Assembly: GCF_004023625.1 (NCBI RefSeq)
Contig: NZ_RPDJ01000001.1
Coordinates: 124,001-188,000, forward strand
Length of the DNA stretch: 64,000 bases
Reading direction: 5' to 3'
Source of the DNA: Streptomyces cavernae
GTDB lineage: Bacteria > Actinomycetota > Actinomycetes > Streptomycetales > Streptomycetaceae
The notes under the pieces: generated by a model
The model's input: only the letters and a program-made list of their open reading frames with translations
Databases searched by the model: none
Told to the model about the DNA's origin: nothing
Position numbers and translations under genes: made by a program
Part shown: positions 44,255-53,215 of the stretch, one piece after another
Layout of the letters: every line of letters begins with the position of its first letter
How positions within the stretch are numbered: position 1 is the stretch's first letter

Positions 44255-45247
44255 ATGGCCGCCTCGTCCACCACGGCGAAGACGGAATCCGGGCCGGGGC
44301 GCCTCTCCCGCAAGGGGGGCGCCCCGCCCGCCCGCGGCGCCCGACCGGGCCGCCGCAGGCGGGAGTTCACCACCCGGCGCGGTCTGCTCATCGCCGCCTT
44401 CATGGCTCCGGCCGCGGTCTTCGTGGCGGTCTTCACCTACTACCCCATGATCGCGGGAAGCCAGATGGCGTTCCGCAACTGGAAGCTGACCGATCTCACG
44501 GACACCTCCTGGGTGGGATGGAAGAACTTCCGTGAGGTGTTCGCCGACCCCGCCTGGGGCACCGTGCTGGCCAACACCGGGCTGTGGGTGGGTGGTTCGA
44601 TCGTGCCGCAGCTGGTGATCGGATTCGCGCTCGCCCTGTGGCTGCGCCGCCGTTTCCGGTTCCGCGGCCTCTACCAGGCGCTGGTCTTCTTCCCCTGGGC
44701 GATCTCCGGGTTCCTCATCGGCATCCTGTTCCGCTGGATGTTCAACAGCGAGTTCGGTGTCGTCAACGACCTGCTGCAGAAGGCCGGACTGATCGACCAG
44801 CCGATCGCCTGGCTCGCCGATCCCGACAAGGCGATGATCGCCGTGCTCGTCGCCAACACCTGGTACGGCGTCACCTTCTTCGCGATCATGATCCTGGCCG
44901 CGCTCCAGTCCATCCCCGACGAACTGTACGAGGCGGCGGCACTCGACGGTGCCGGCAAGGTGCGCACGCTCTTCAGCATCACCATCCCGTACATCCGCAC
45001 CACGCTCGCCCTCACCGTGCTGCTGCGGGTCATCTGGATCTTCAACTTCCCAGATCTGATCTTCGGGATGACCGGTGGCGGCCCCAACAACGAGACGCAC
45101 ATCGTGACCACCTGGATGATCAGGATCACCCAGCAGGGCGACTACGGCCAGGCCTCCGCGATCGGACTTCTGGTGGTCGCCGGGCTGCTGCTGTTCGCCA
45201 CGTTCTTCCTGCTGGCCACGCGCGAGAAACGAGAGGTGAAGCCGTGA
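44255..45247 (+). CDS. Sugar ABC transporter permease (MalF type)
   Basis: A 330-residue membrane protein with a basic, Pro/Arg-rich N-terminal tail of about 40 residues and six hydrophobic segments. The EAA loop that docks the ATPase is YEAAALDGAGKVRTLFSITIPYI. The motif WAISGFLIGILFRWMFNSEFGVVN is typical of MalF-like permeases. It overlaps the next permease gene by GTGA, implying translational coupling. No ATPase gene is in the operon, which fits the Streptomyces habit of using the shared MsiK ATPase. Confidence 0.92.
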   Translation: MAASSTTAKTESGPGRLSRKGGAPPARGARPGRRRREFTTRRGLLIAAFMAPAAVFVAVFTYYPMIAGSQMAFRNWKLTDLTDTSWVGWKNFREVFADPAWGTVLANTGLWVGGSIVPQLVIGFALALWLRRRFRFRGLYQALVFFPWAISGFLIGILFRWMFNSEFGVVNDLLQKAGLIDQPIAWLADPDKAMIAVLVANTWYGVTFFAIMILAALQSIPDELYEAAALDGAGKVRTLFSITIPYIRTTLALTVLLRVIWIFNFPDLIFGMTGGGPNNETHIVTTWMIRITQQGDYGQASAIGLLVVAGLLLFATFFLLATREKREVKP

Positions 45248-46080
45248 TCGGCAAAGAGACCACGGCCGGCCGGACCGCACGGTTCACCTTCCTCGGGATC
45301 TGGCTGGTCTTCACCGTCTTCCCGCTGTACTGGATCACCGTCACCTCGCTGAAGGCACCCGGCGACATCTTCCGTTTCCCGATCGACTACTGGCCCGAGC
45401 ACTTCTCGGTGGAGAACTACACCGGCCTGTTCTCCAAGGCGGACTTCGGGGTCTACCTCACCAACAGCCTCATCGTCGCGACCGTCGCCGGCGCGGTGGC
45501 CACGGCGATCTCCATGCTGTCCGCGTACGTGCTGGCGCGCTTCGAGTTCCGCACCAAGTCCGCGCTGCTGATGGCCGCCTTGGTCACCCAGATGATCCCC
45601 TCGTTCATCGCGCTCGGCCCGCTGTACCTGCTGATGACCGACCTCAGGCTGGTCGACAACCGCCTCGGGCTGATGCTGGTCTACATCGCGGTGTGCATCC
45701 CGTTCTGCACGGTGATGCTGCGCGGGTTCTTCGAGAACATCCCCGACGCGCTGGAGGAGGCCGCCATGATCGACGGACTCTCCCGGTTCGGGGCGCTGTT
45801 CCGGGTGCTGCTGCCGGTGATGCGCCCGGGGATCGTGGCCGCGTTCATCTTCAACTTCGTCAACTGCTGGAACGAGCTGTTCCTTTCGGTGACGCTGATG
45901 AACAGCGACGCCAACAAGACGGTCCCCACGGCCCTCAACGGGTTCATCTCCAGCTTCAACATCGACTGGGGTTCGATGTCCGCCGCGGCCGTGCTCACCA
46001 TCCTGCCGACGATGCTGCTGTTCGCCTTCGCCAGCCGGCACATCGTCCAGGGGCTCACCTCCGGCGCCGTGAAGGGCTGA
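45244..46080 (+). CDS. Sugar ABC transporter permease (MalG type)
   Basis: A 278-residue membrane protein. N-terminal helix FTFLGIWLVFTVFPLYWITVTSLKAPGDIF, then the membrane domain with FEFRTKSALLMAALVTQMIPSFIALGPLYLL. The EAA loop is LEEAAMIDGLSRFGALFRVLLPVMRPG. The GTG start overlaps the previous stop (GTGA). It pairs with the MalF-type permease upstream to form the channel. Confidence 0.92.
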   Translation: MIGKETTAGRTARFTFLGIWLVFTVFPLYWITVTSLKAPGDIFRFPIDYWPEHFSVENYTGLFSKADFGVYLTNSLIVATVAGAVATAISMLSAYVLARFEFRTKSALLMAALVTQMIPSFIALGPLYLLMTDLRLVDNRLGLMLVYIAVCIPFCTVMLRGFFENIPDALEEAAMIDGLSRFGALFRVLLPVMRPGIVAAFIFNFVNCWNELFLSVTLMNSDANKTVPTALNGFISSFNIDWGSMSAAAVLTILPTMLLFAFASRHIVQGLTSGAVKG

Positions 46081-46085
46081 GCACC

Positions 46086-47738
46086 GTGCACGAGATCGAT
46101 GTCCCCCTTCCGGACTCCGTCCACGTGCTCGTCGGGACAACCGACCCGGCCGACGCGGGCGACGTCCCACGGCCCGCCAAACCCTCGGGCGAGGGCCGCT
46201 GGACGGTGGCCGGCGTCGAGGTGACGGCACGTCACATTTCGGGCGTATCGGGCGGCGCGCTGCGTCTGGCGCTCGTCGCACCCGGGCGGGAGGGCGTGTC
46301 GAAGGTGGCGCTGCGCTGGCGGCACCATCCCGGCGGGCACCGCCCCGCCCTGGTCCTCGGCGACGCCTGGGAGCGCTCGTACGGCGACCTCCAGTGGCGC
46401 GGCATCCAGCCGGAACGGCCGCTGCCCTGGTACTGGCTGGGCACCGACCCGGCCTCCGGCACCACCGCCGGGCTCGGCGTGCGCACCCGCGCCGGGGCAC
46501 TGTGCTGCTGGGCGGTGGACGATGACGGCACCACGCTCTGGCTGGACGTGCGCGCGGGCGGCCTGCCGGTGCTGCCGGGCGAACGGGAGGTCGCGGCCGC
46601 CACGGTGGTCGGGGTGGCGGCCGACGACGGTACGCGCCCCTACGCGGTGCTGGAGTCGCTGTGCGCCGCGATGTCCCCCGACCCGCTGCTGCCCGAACTG
46701 CCCGTGGTCGGCTGCAACAACTGGTACTACGCCTACGGCAGGGACTTCGGCCCCGACGCCGTGCTGCGGGACGCCGCCACCATCGCCGAGTACGCCGGGG
46801 ACCATCCCGTACGGCCCTTCTGCGTCGTCGACGACGGCTGGACGGAAGGCGGCGGCAGCGCGCCCGGCGGGCCCTGGGACACCGGCCTGCCGGGAGTGTT
46901 CGACGACATGGCTGGCCTGGCCGCGGGCATCGCCGACCGGGGCGCCCGGCCGGGGGTGTGGTTCCGGCCGCTGCTCTCCCGGACCGAGACCGAGGGCATG
47001 CGCACCGACACCGGGACCCCCGGCCGGATCCCGCTCGACCCGTCGCTCGACGCCACCCTCGCCACCGTCGCCGCCGACATCAGCCGCTTCCGCGGCTGGG
47101 GCTACGAGCTGATCAAGCACGACTTCAGCACCTACGACGTCTTCGGCCGCTTCCACCCGGACACGCCGCCAGAAATGGCCGGCGACGGCTGGCGGTTGGC
47201 CGACCGCGGCCGTACCACGGCCGAGGTGCTGGTGGCCCTGTACCGCACTATCGCCGAGGCCGCGGGCGGCGCGGTGGTGATCGGCTGCAACACCGTCGGG
47301 CACCTCGCCGCGGGCCTCGTGCAGGTCCAGCGCACCGGCGACGACACATCCGGCCGGCACTGGGAACGCACCCGCCGGATGGGCGTCAACACCCTCGCCT
47401 TCCGGCTCGCCCAGCACGGCCGCTTCTACGCTCTGGACGCCGACTGCGTGCCGTGCACCCCGGCCACGGAGTGGGAGCTGAACAGGCGGTTCCTGGACCT
47501 GGTGGCCCGGTCCGGCACCGCGCTGTTCGTCTCCGTCGACCCCGCCGCGCGCACCGCGCGGGCCGACGCCGACCTCACCGCGGCGGTGCGGCTCGCCCTG
47601 GACGGCGGGCAGCCGGGCGGCGTGGAGCCACTGGACTGGCTCACCACGACCGCCCCACAGCGCTGGCACACCGGCGACAGGGACCTCGTGTACTCGTGGT
47701 CGCAGCCGTGGGGCGCGTGGCCGCTGCTGCCGTCGTAA
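46086..47738 (+). CDS. GH36/clan-D type glycosidase (alpha-galactosidase-like)
   Basis: A 550-residue probably cytoplasmic glycosidase (no signal peptide). An N-terminal beta-domain precedes a TIM barrel that begins near VVGCNNWYYAYGRDFGPDAVLRDAATIAEYA. The likely nucleophile is Asp346 in ELIKHDFSTYD (KxD motif), and an acid/base may be Asp451 or Asp453 in FYALDADCVP. The strand FCVVDDGWTEGGG also fits clan D. It should hydrolyse the imported sugar; alpha-galactosides are the default guess, though this subgroup is little studied. The GTG start at 46086 is 5 nt after the permease stop, so it is the last gene of the operon. Confidence 0.78.
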   Translation: MHEIDVPLPDSVHVLVGTTDPADAGDVPRPAKPSGEGRWTVAGVEVTARHISGVSGGALRLALVAPGREGVSKVALRWRHHPGGHRPALVLGDAWERSYGDLQWRGIQPERPLPWYWLGTDPASGTTAGLGVRTRAGALCCWAVDDDGTTLWLDVRAGGLPVLPGEREVAAATVVGVAADDGTRPYAVLESLCAAMSPDPLLPELPVVGCNNWYYAYGRDFGPDAVLRDAATIAEYAGDHPVRPFCVVDDGWTEGGGSAPGGPWDTGLPGVFDDMAGLAAGIADRGARPGVWFRPLLSRTETEGMRTDTGTPGRIPLDPSLDATLATVAADISRFRGWGYELIKHDFSTYDVFGRFHPDTPPEMAGDGWRLADRGRTTAEVLVALYRTIAEAAGGAVVIGCNTVGHLAAGLVQVQRTGDDTSGRHWERTRRMGVNTLAFRLAQHGRFYALDADCVPCTPATEWELNRRFLDLVARSGTALFVSVDPAARTARADADLTAAVRLALDGGQPGGVEPLDWLTTTAPQRWHTGDRDLVYSWSQPWGAWPLLPS

Positions 47739-47873
47739 TCACCGCGGTTCGTGTCCCGGTTGCGGCCAGGACGGGAAATGCCGCCAGGCCTCCTCACGAC
47801 CTCGCGCTCGGGGCGAAGCGGGTCGGATTCGCCGTCGGAGCCACAAGGTGACGCGCCTGCGACTGGATGGACA

Positions 47874-47921
47874 CTTGAAGTTTCAAGCCAGTGCCGCCAT
47901 GCTTCGTTTGAGCCTTCAAAC
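47874..47921. promoter_or_regulatory. Two MarR-type operators upstream of the DUF6069 gene
   Basis: CTTGAA-GT-TTCAAG (47874-47887) and GTTTGA-GCCT-TCAAAC (47906-47921) are inverted repeats. The second has the same half-sites as GTTTGA-CAAT-TCAAAC at 48570-48585, just before the MarR gene. They lie 150-200 nt before the DUF6069 gene. Confidence 0.65.
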
Positions 47922-48075
47922 GACGGCGCCGGTCCGGTCCGGTCCGTCCGCCGTCGCGCCCGCCTGTCGCGGGCCGCTTCGGTCTCTCCGTGTCTACGGG
48001 GCGCACCTGACCGCCCGTCGTGTTCCCATCCCGCCGTCCCAACCCGCCGTCGAATCCCCCGATCCAGGAGTCACC

Positions 48076-48489
48076 ATGTCCGCAGTCCCCGAGGCAGTCC
48101 CCACTCGTCGCGGTCCGCTCGTCGTGGTGGGCGGAGTCCTCGCCGCCGTCGTGCTGTCCAGCCTGGTGAACGCGGTACTCGCCGTCGCCGCCCTCGCGGC
48201 GGGCGCTCCCGATGACTTCCAGCCGCTCAAGCCGTCCTCGTACATCTTCCTGACCGCGCTGGGCCTGGCCGGGGGTGCCGTCGGGTGGGCCGTCGTCCGC
48301 CAGGTGTCCGCCCGGCCCGCGGCGCTCGTACGGTGGCTCGCGCCGACGCTGGTCGTGGTGTCCTTCATCCCCGACTTCCTGCTCTTCGAGGCGGGCGGCG
48401 CGGCAGGCGTCATCGCGCTCCTCGCGATGCACGTGGCGGTCGGGGTGATCGCCGTGGCCACGTACCGCAAGGTGATGCCGCTTGCCTGA
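48076..48489 (+). CDS. DUF6069 membrane protein
   Basis: A 137-residue small integral membrane protein with four hydrophobic segments: VVVGGVLAAVVLSSLVNAVLAVAAL, SYIFLTALGLAGGAVGWAVVRQV, WLAPTLVVVSFIPDFLLF and GVIALLAMHVAVGVIAVATY. DUF6069 is an actinobacterial family without a defined role. ATG 48076 has CAGGAG upstream. A terminator hairpin follows and a MarR gene comes next; shared operators suggest the MarR protein represses it. Confidence 0.8.
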   Translation: MSAVPEAVPTRRGPLVVVGGVLAAVVLSSLVNAVLAVAALAAGAPDDFQPLKPSSYIFLTALGLAGGAVGWAVVRQVSARPAALVRWLAPTLVVVSFIPDFLLFEAGGAAGVIALLAMHVAVGVIAVATYRKVMPLA

Positions 48490-48498
48490 GGAACGAAC

Positions 48499-48526
48499 GT
48501 CGGCCCCGCCGGAAGGCGGGGCCGAC
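48499..48526. terminator. Hairpin terminator after the DUF6069 gene
   Basis: GTCGGCCCCGCC pairs perfectly with GGCGGGGCCGAC across a GGAA tetraloop. This is one of the clearest terminators in the window. Confidence 0.9.
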
Positions 48527-48569
48527 GCGGCTTCCCTGCCGGGGACCGGACCAGGAGTCGTATCCTTGT

Positions 48570-48585
48570 GTTTGACAATTCAAAC
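48570..48585. promoter_or_regulatory. Perfect MarR-type operator
   Basis: GTTTGA-CAAT-TCAAAC, a perfect 16-bp inverted repeat, is 27 nt before the MarR start. It matches the site at 47906-47921 in all half-site bases. Autoregulation is likely. Confidence 0.75.
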
Positions 48586-48611
48586 TCAAGCGGCCCGGTA
48601 AGGTGCCCTCC

Positions 48612-49118
48612 ATGTCCACCACGCCTCGCTGGCTGAACGCTGAGGAGCGCCGGGCCTGGCTGGCCTACGTCGACTTCTCCACGCTGCTGGCCGACTACCT
48701 CAACCGGCAGCTCCGCCGCGACTCCGGCATCACCCACACCGACTACGCCCTGCTGGCCTTTCTCTCCTCGGCGCCCGACCAGGCGCTCGGCATGTCCGAA
48801 CTGGCCTGCAAGCTGAGGATCACCCGCAGTCGACTCACCCACGCGGTGAACCGGCTCGCCGAGGCCGGATTCGTCGACCGCCGGGAGAGCCCCGTCGACG
48901 GACGCTCCCAGCTCGCCGTCCTCACCGACGAGGGCCGCGCCCTGCTGGAACAGGCCGCACCGGGACATGTCACGGCCGTGCGCCGCGCGATCTTCGATGC
49001 GCTCACTCCGGAGCAGGTGGCCCAGTTCACGGAGATCGGCGAAGCCATCAGTACGGCCCTGCTGCGGGTCGACGCCACGGACTCCGATCCGGCGGTCCTG
49101 CCCTGGCGCCGCCGATAG
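48612..49118 (+). CDS. MarR-family regulator
   Basis: A 168-residue winged-helix regulator. The DNA-binding part is LGMSELACKLRITRSRLTHAVNRLAEAGFVDRRESPVDGRSQLAVLTDEGRALLEQA, with the wing DGRSQ. The N-terminal WLAYVDFSTLLADYLNRQLRRDSGITHTDYALLAFL forms the dimer interface. ATG 48612 is chosen. It probably binds the TTTGA-N4-TCAAA sites upstream of itself and of the DUF6069 gene. Confidence 0.9.
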   Translation: MSTTPRWLNAEERRAWLAYVDFSTLLADYLNRQLRRDSGITHTDYALLAFLSSAPDQALGMSELACKLRITRSRLTHAVNRLAEAGFVDRRESPVDGRSQLAVLTDEGRALLEQAAPGHVTAVRRAIFDALTPEQVAQFTEIGEAISTALLRVDATDSDPAVLPWRRR

Positions 49119-49712
49119 CGCACCGTGCGGCGTGTCGTGGGCGACCGGACGACAGAGAGCACGGCCAACCAGGACCGATACCGCCCCCCGCTTTCTCTCC
49201 GCACCGGATCCGGGCAGCGGTCTGCGACCCCGGGCGAACCTCCGGCGCGGTGCAACCCCGCGCATCGCCGGCGCGGTGCAACCCCGCGCATCGCCGGCGC
49301 GGTGCGGCATCAGCGAACGCAGCGCGGCGCGACCCCGGTGAACCCGGCGCGGTGAGGCATTCAGAGAACCCCAGCCGGAGCTGAGCGGCCTCCGCGAACC
49401 CAGCGCGGAGCGTCCCCGCCGGAGCGTCCCCGCCGAGCCCAGCGCGCAGCGCACTCGGCGACACTCCAGCGCGGAGGGCCCGTCGAAGCCGGCGCGGAGG
49501 CCCTGTCGGACGCGGCGCGAAGATCTCGTCGAACCTGGCGCCGAGGCAACGGCGAACAGCACCGCATTGTCCCGGAATTCGCGGGAACGGATACTGTCGG
49601 CCGGCCACCGCACCTCGCCCGGTGCGCACCCACCGCACCCTGCACAGGGCACCCGCACCCCGCCCGTGCAAGACTTCCGCCGAAATCAACTCCAGCGACG
49701 CCGAGGAGTCGG
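49119..49712. repeat. 594-bp intergenic region rich in GCGCGG repeats
   Basis: The gap before pyruvate carboxylase has no recognisable gene. A 26-bp unit is repeated exactly at 49244-49269 and 49270-49295 and begins a third time. Looser copies of GCGCGG and CCCAGCGCGGA-like words fill 49230-49530. The promoter for the carboxylase should lie in the last 150 bp, but I cannot assign it. Confidence 0.6.
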
Positions 49713-52700
49713 ATGTTCACCAAAGTGCTCGTCGCCAACCGGGGCGAGATCGCGATCCGGGCCTTTCGAGCCGCGTTCGAGCTGGGCATCTCCACGGTGG
49801 CGGTGTTCCCGTACGAGGACCGCAACTCACTGCACAGGGCGAAGGCGGACGAGTCGTATCTGATCGGCGAACGCGGCCACCCGGTGCGCGCGTACCTCTC
49901 GGTCGACGAGGTGGTCAGGGCGGCCCGCAAGGCCGGTGCGGACGCCATCTACCCCGGCTACGGCTTCCTGTCGGAGAACCCGGACCTGGCCGCCGCCTGC
50001 GCGGAGGCGGGCATCACCTTCGTCGGCCCGCCCGCGGACGTCCTGCTCCTGACGGGCAACAAGTCACGCGCGGTCGCGGCGGCGAAGGAGGCCGGCGTAC
50101 CGGTCCTGAAGTCGTCACAGCCGTCGACGGACCTCGACACCCTCCTCGCCGCCGCCGACGACGTCGGTTTCCCGTTGTTCGTCAAGGCCGTCGCGGGTGG
50201 CGGCGGGCGAGGCATGCGGCGGGTCGCCGAACCCGGCGAACTGCGCGACTCCATCGAGGCGGCCCGGCGCGAGGCGGAGTCCGCCTTCGGCGACGGCACC
50301 GTCTTCCTCGAACAGGCCGTGGTCAACCCCCGCCACATCGAGGTGCAGATCCTCGCCGACGCCGCCGGGAACGTCGTCCACCTCTACGAGCGGGACTGCT
50401 CGGTGCAGCGCCGCCACCAGAAGGTCGTCGAGATCGCGCCCGCCCCGAACCTGGACCCGGAACTGCGGATGCGGATCTGCGCCGACGCCGTCGCGTTCGC
50501 CCGTCACATCGGCTACGTCAACGCGGGCACCGTCGAGTTCCTCGTCGACGAGCGCGGCAACCACGTCTTCATCGAGATGAACCCGCGCATCCAGGTCGAG
50601 CACACGGTCACCGAACAGGTCACCGACCGGGACCTGGTGATCGCCCAGTTGCGCATCGCCTCCGGCATGACCCTGCCCGAACTCTCCTTCACCCAGGACG
50701 AGATCGTGCTGTCCGGCGCCGCGCTGCAGTGCCGTATCACCACCGAGGACCCCGCGAACGGCTTCCGCCCCGACACCGGCGCCATCTCCGCCTACCGCTC
50801 CCCGGGCGGCCCCGGCGTCCGGCTGGACGGCGGCACCGTCCACACCGGTGCCCACGTCAGCGCCCACTTCGACTCGATGCTGGTCAAACTGACCTGCTAC
50901 GGGCACGACTTCACCAACGCGGCCCGCCGGGCCCGCCGCGCCATCGCCGAGTTCCGCATCCGCGGCGTCTCCACCAACCTGCCTTTCCTCGCCGCACTCC
51001 TCGAGGACCCCGACTTCCAGGACGGGCGCGTCACCACCAGCTTCATCGACGAGCGCCCCCAGCTGCTGCGGACCCGGCCCCCGGCCGACCGCGGCAGCCG
51101 CATGCTCCACTACCTCGCCGAGGTCACCGTCAACAAGCCGCACGGCCCGCGGCCCGTCGTCGTGGAACCCGTCGACAAGCTGCCCGTCGTCAGCCTCGGC
51201 GATCCGCCGCCGCCCGGCTCCCGGCAACGGCTCGCCGAACTCGGCCCCGAGCGGTTCGCCGCCGAACTGCGCCGGCAGAGCGCGGTCGCCGTCACCGACA
51301 CCACCTTCCGTGACGCCCACCAGTCACTGCTGGCGACCCGGGTACGCAGCCGGGACCTGCTGGCCGTCGCCCCGTACGTCGCCCGGACCGCGCCGGAGCT
51401 GCTCAGCCTCGAATGCTGGGGCGGCGCGACCTACGACGTGGCGCTCCGGTTCCTCGCCGAGGACCCGTGGGAGCGGCTCGCCCTGCTGCGCGAGGCGGCA
51501 CCGAACATCTGCACCCAGATGCTGCTGCGGGGCCGCAACACCGTCGGATACACGCCCTATCCGACGGAGGTCACCGACGCGTTCGTCGCGGAGGCCGCCG
51601 CCACCGGCATGGACGTCTTCCGCATCTTCGACGCCCTCAACGACGTCGAACAGATGCGCCCGGCGATCGACGCGGTCCGGGCCACCGGGACGGCCCTGGC
51701 GGAGGTGGCCCTGTGCTACACCGCCGACCTGTCCGACCCGGGCGAACGGCTCTACACCCTCGACTACTACCTGCGCCTGGCCGAACAGATCGTCGACGCC
51801 GGCGCCCACGTCCTGGCCATCAAGGACATGGCCGGCCTGCTGCGCCCGCCGGCGGCCCGGAAGCTGGTCACCGCGCTGCGGGAACGCTTCGACCTCCCCG
51901 TCCACCTGCACACGCACGACACCGCGGGCGGACAGCTGGCGACCCTGATGGCGGCGATCGACGCAGGAGTGGACGCGGTGGACGCGGCCGTCGCCTCGAT
52001 GGCCGGCACCACCAGCCAGCCCTCCCTCTCCGCGCTGGTCGCGGCCACCGACCACACCGACCGCGCCACCGGGCTCTCCCTCCAGGCCGTCGGCGACCTC
52101 GAGCCGTACTGGGAGGCCGTGCGCAAGGTCTACCAGCCCTTCGAGTCAGGCCTTGCCTCGCCCACGGGCCGCGTCTACCACCACGAGATCCCCGGCGGTC
52201 AGCTGTCCAACCTGCGCCAGCAGGCCATCGCGCTGGGGCTCGGCGACCGGTTCGAACTGATCGAGGACTGCTACGCCGCCGCCGACCGGATGCTGGGCCG
52301 CCTGGTGAAGGTGACCCCGTCGTCCAAGGTCGTGGGAGACCTCGCGCTCCACCTCGTCGGCGCCGGCGTCGAGGCGAGCGACTTCGAGTCCGACCCGGCC
52401 AAGTTCGACCTGCCGGACTCGGTGATCGGATTCCTTCGCGGTGAACTCGGCGACCCGCCGGGCGGCTGGCCCGAGCCCTTCCGCACCCGGGCCCTGCACG
52501 GCCGGCCCGCACAGGCCGAGACACCACAGCTCACCGAGGAGGACCGCATCGGGCTGCGAGAGACACGCCGAGCCACCCTGAACCGGCTGCTGTTCCCCGG
52601 CCCCACCAAGGCCTACGACACCCACCGCGAGACCTACGGCGACACCTCCGTACTGTCGACCAAGGACTTCTTCTACGGCCTCGAACCCGAGACCGAGCAC

Positions 52701-53090
52701 ACCGTCACCCTGGAACAGGGTGTGACGCTGCTGATCGAACTGGAGGCGATCTCCGAGGCCGACGAGCGCGGCTACCGCACCGTACTGGCCACCCTCAACG
52801 GCCAACTGCGGCCCGTCTCCGTGCGCGACACCTCCATCACCACGGACGTCAAGGTCGCCGAGAAGGCCGACCGCGGCGACGACCGCCAGATCGCGGCCCC
52901 CTTCGCCGGTGTCGTCACCCTGCAGGTGCAGGAAGGGGCGTCGGTCGAGGCCGGACAGACGGTCGCCACCATCGAGGCCATGAAGATGGAGGCCGCGATC
53001 ACCACCCCGCGCGGCGGTACCGTCACCCGCCTCGCCATCGGTTCCATCCAGCAGGTCGAGGGAGGCGATCTGCTCCTGCGGGTCGAGTGA
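49713..53090 (+). CDS. pyc: Pyruvate carboxylase
   Basis: A 1125-residue biotin enzyme that makes oxaloacetate from pyruvate and bicarbonate. In order: biotin carboxylase domain from residue 1 (MFTKVLVANRGEIAIRAFRAA; ATP-grasp loop VKAVAGGGGRGMR; RDCSVQRRHQKVVE; FIEMNPRIQVEHTVTE), carboxyltransferase domain from about 530 (VTDTTFRDAHQSLLATRVR; YEC-like SLECWGGATYD; metal-site HLHTHDTAGG), then the biotinyl domain with Lys1091 in EAMKMEA near the C-terminus. The single-chain three-domain layout and the length are normal. It is monocistronic, with a hairpin downstream. Confidence 0.96.
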   Translation: MFTKVLVANRGEIAIRAFRAAFELGISTVAVFPYEDRNSLHRAKADESYLIGERGHPVRAYLSVDEVVRAARKAGADAIYPGYGFLSENPDLAAACAEAGITFVGPPADVLLLTGNKSRAVAAAKEAGVPVLKSSQPSTDLDTLLAAADDVGFPLFVKAVAGGGGRGMRRVAEPGELRDSIEAARREAESAFGDGTVFLEQAVVNPRHIEVQILADAAGNVVHLYERDCSVQRRHQKVVEIAPAPNLDPELRMRICADAVAFARHIGYVNAGTVEFLVDERGNHVFIEMNPRIQVEHTVTEQVTDRDLVIAQLRIASGMTLPELSFTQDEIVLSGAALQCRITTEDPANGFRPDTGAISAYRSPGGPGVRLDGGTVHTGAHVSAHFDSMLVKLTCYGHDFTNAARRARRAIAEFRIRGVSTNLPFLAALLEDPDFQDGRVTTSFIDERPQLLRTRPPADRGSRMLHYLAEVTVNKPHGPRPVVVEPVDKLPVVSLGDPPPPGSRQRLAELGPERFAAELRRQSAVAVTDTTFRDAHQSLLATRVRSRDLLAVAPYVARTAPELLSLECWGGATYDVALRFLAEDPWERLALLREAAPNICTQMLLRGRNTVGYTPYPTEVTDAFVAEAAATGMDVFRIFDALNDVEQMRPAIDAVRATGTALAEVALCYTADLSDPGERLYTLDYYLRLAEQIVDAGAHVLAIKDMAGLLRPPAARKLVTALRERFDLPVHLHTHDTAGGQLATLMAAIDAGVDAVDAAVASMAGTTSQPSLSALVAATDHTDRATGLSLQAVGDLEPYWEAVRKVYQPFESGLASPTGRVYHHEIPGGQLSNLRQQAIALGLGDRFELIEDCYAAADRMLGRLVKVTPSSKVVGDLALHLVGAGVEASDFESDPAKFDLPDSVIGFLRGELGDPPGGWPEPFRTRALHGRPAQAETPQLTEEDRIGLRETRRATLNRLLFPGPTKAYDTHRETYGDTSVLSTKDFFYGLEPETEHTVTLEQGVTLLIELEAISEADERGYRTVLATLNGQLRPVSVRDTSITTDVKVAEKADRGDDRQIAAPFAGVVTLQVQEGASVEAGQTVATIEAMKMEAAITTPRGGTVTRLAIGSIQQVEGGDLLLRVE

Positions 53091-53095
53091 TGGTT

Positions 53096-53161
53096 CCGGG
53101 CATCGCCCGTCGGACGGCCGCCCTCACACGCGGTTCAGCGGCAGTCCGACGGGGCGCCCGG
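53096..53161. terminator. Long imperfect hairpin after pyc
   Basis: Arms CCGGGCATCGCCCGTCGGAC (from 53096) and GTCCGACGGGGCGCCCGG (53144-53161) pair with a small mismatch and enclose about 29 nt. It lies just after the pyc stop codon. Confidence 0.55.
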
Positions 53162-53215
53162 TCCCGTGCCCCTCGGCGGCGTCGCCGCTGACGACCGCGA
53201 AGGCGCCGCAGACCC

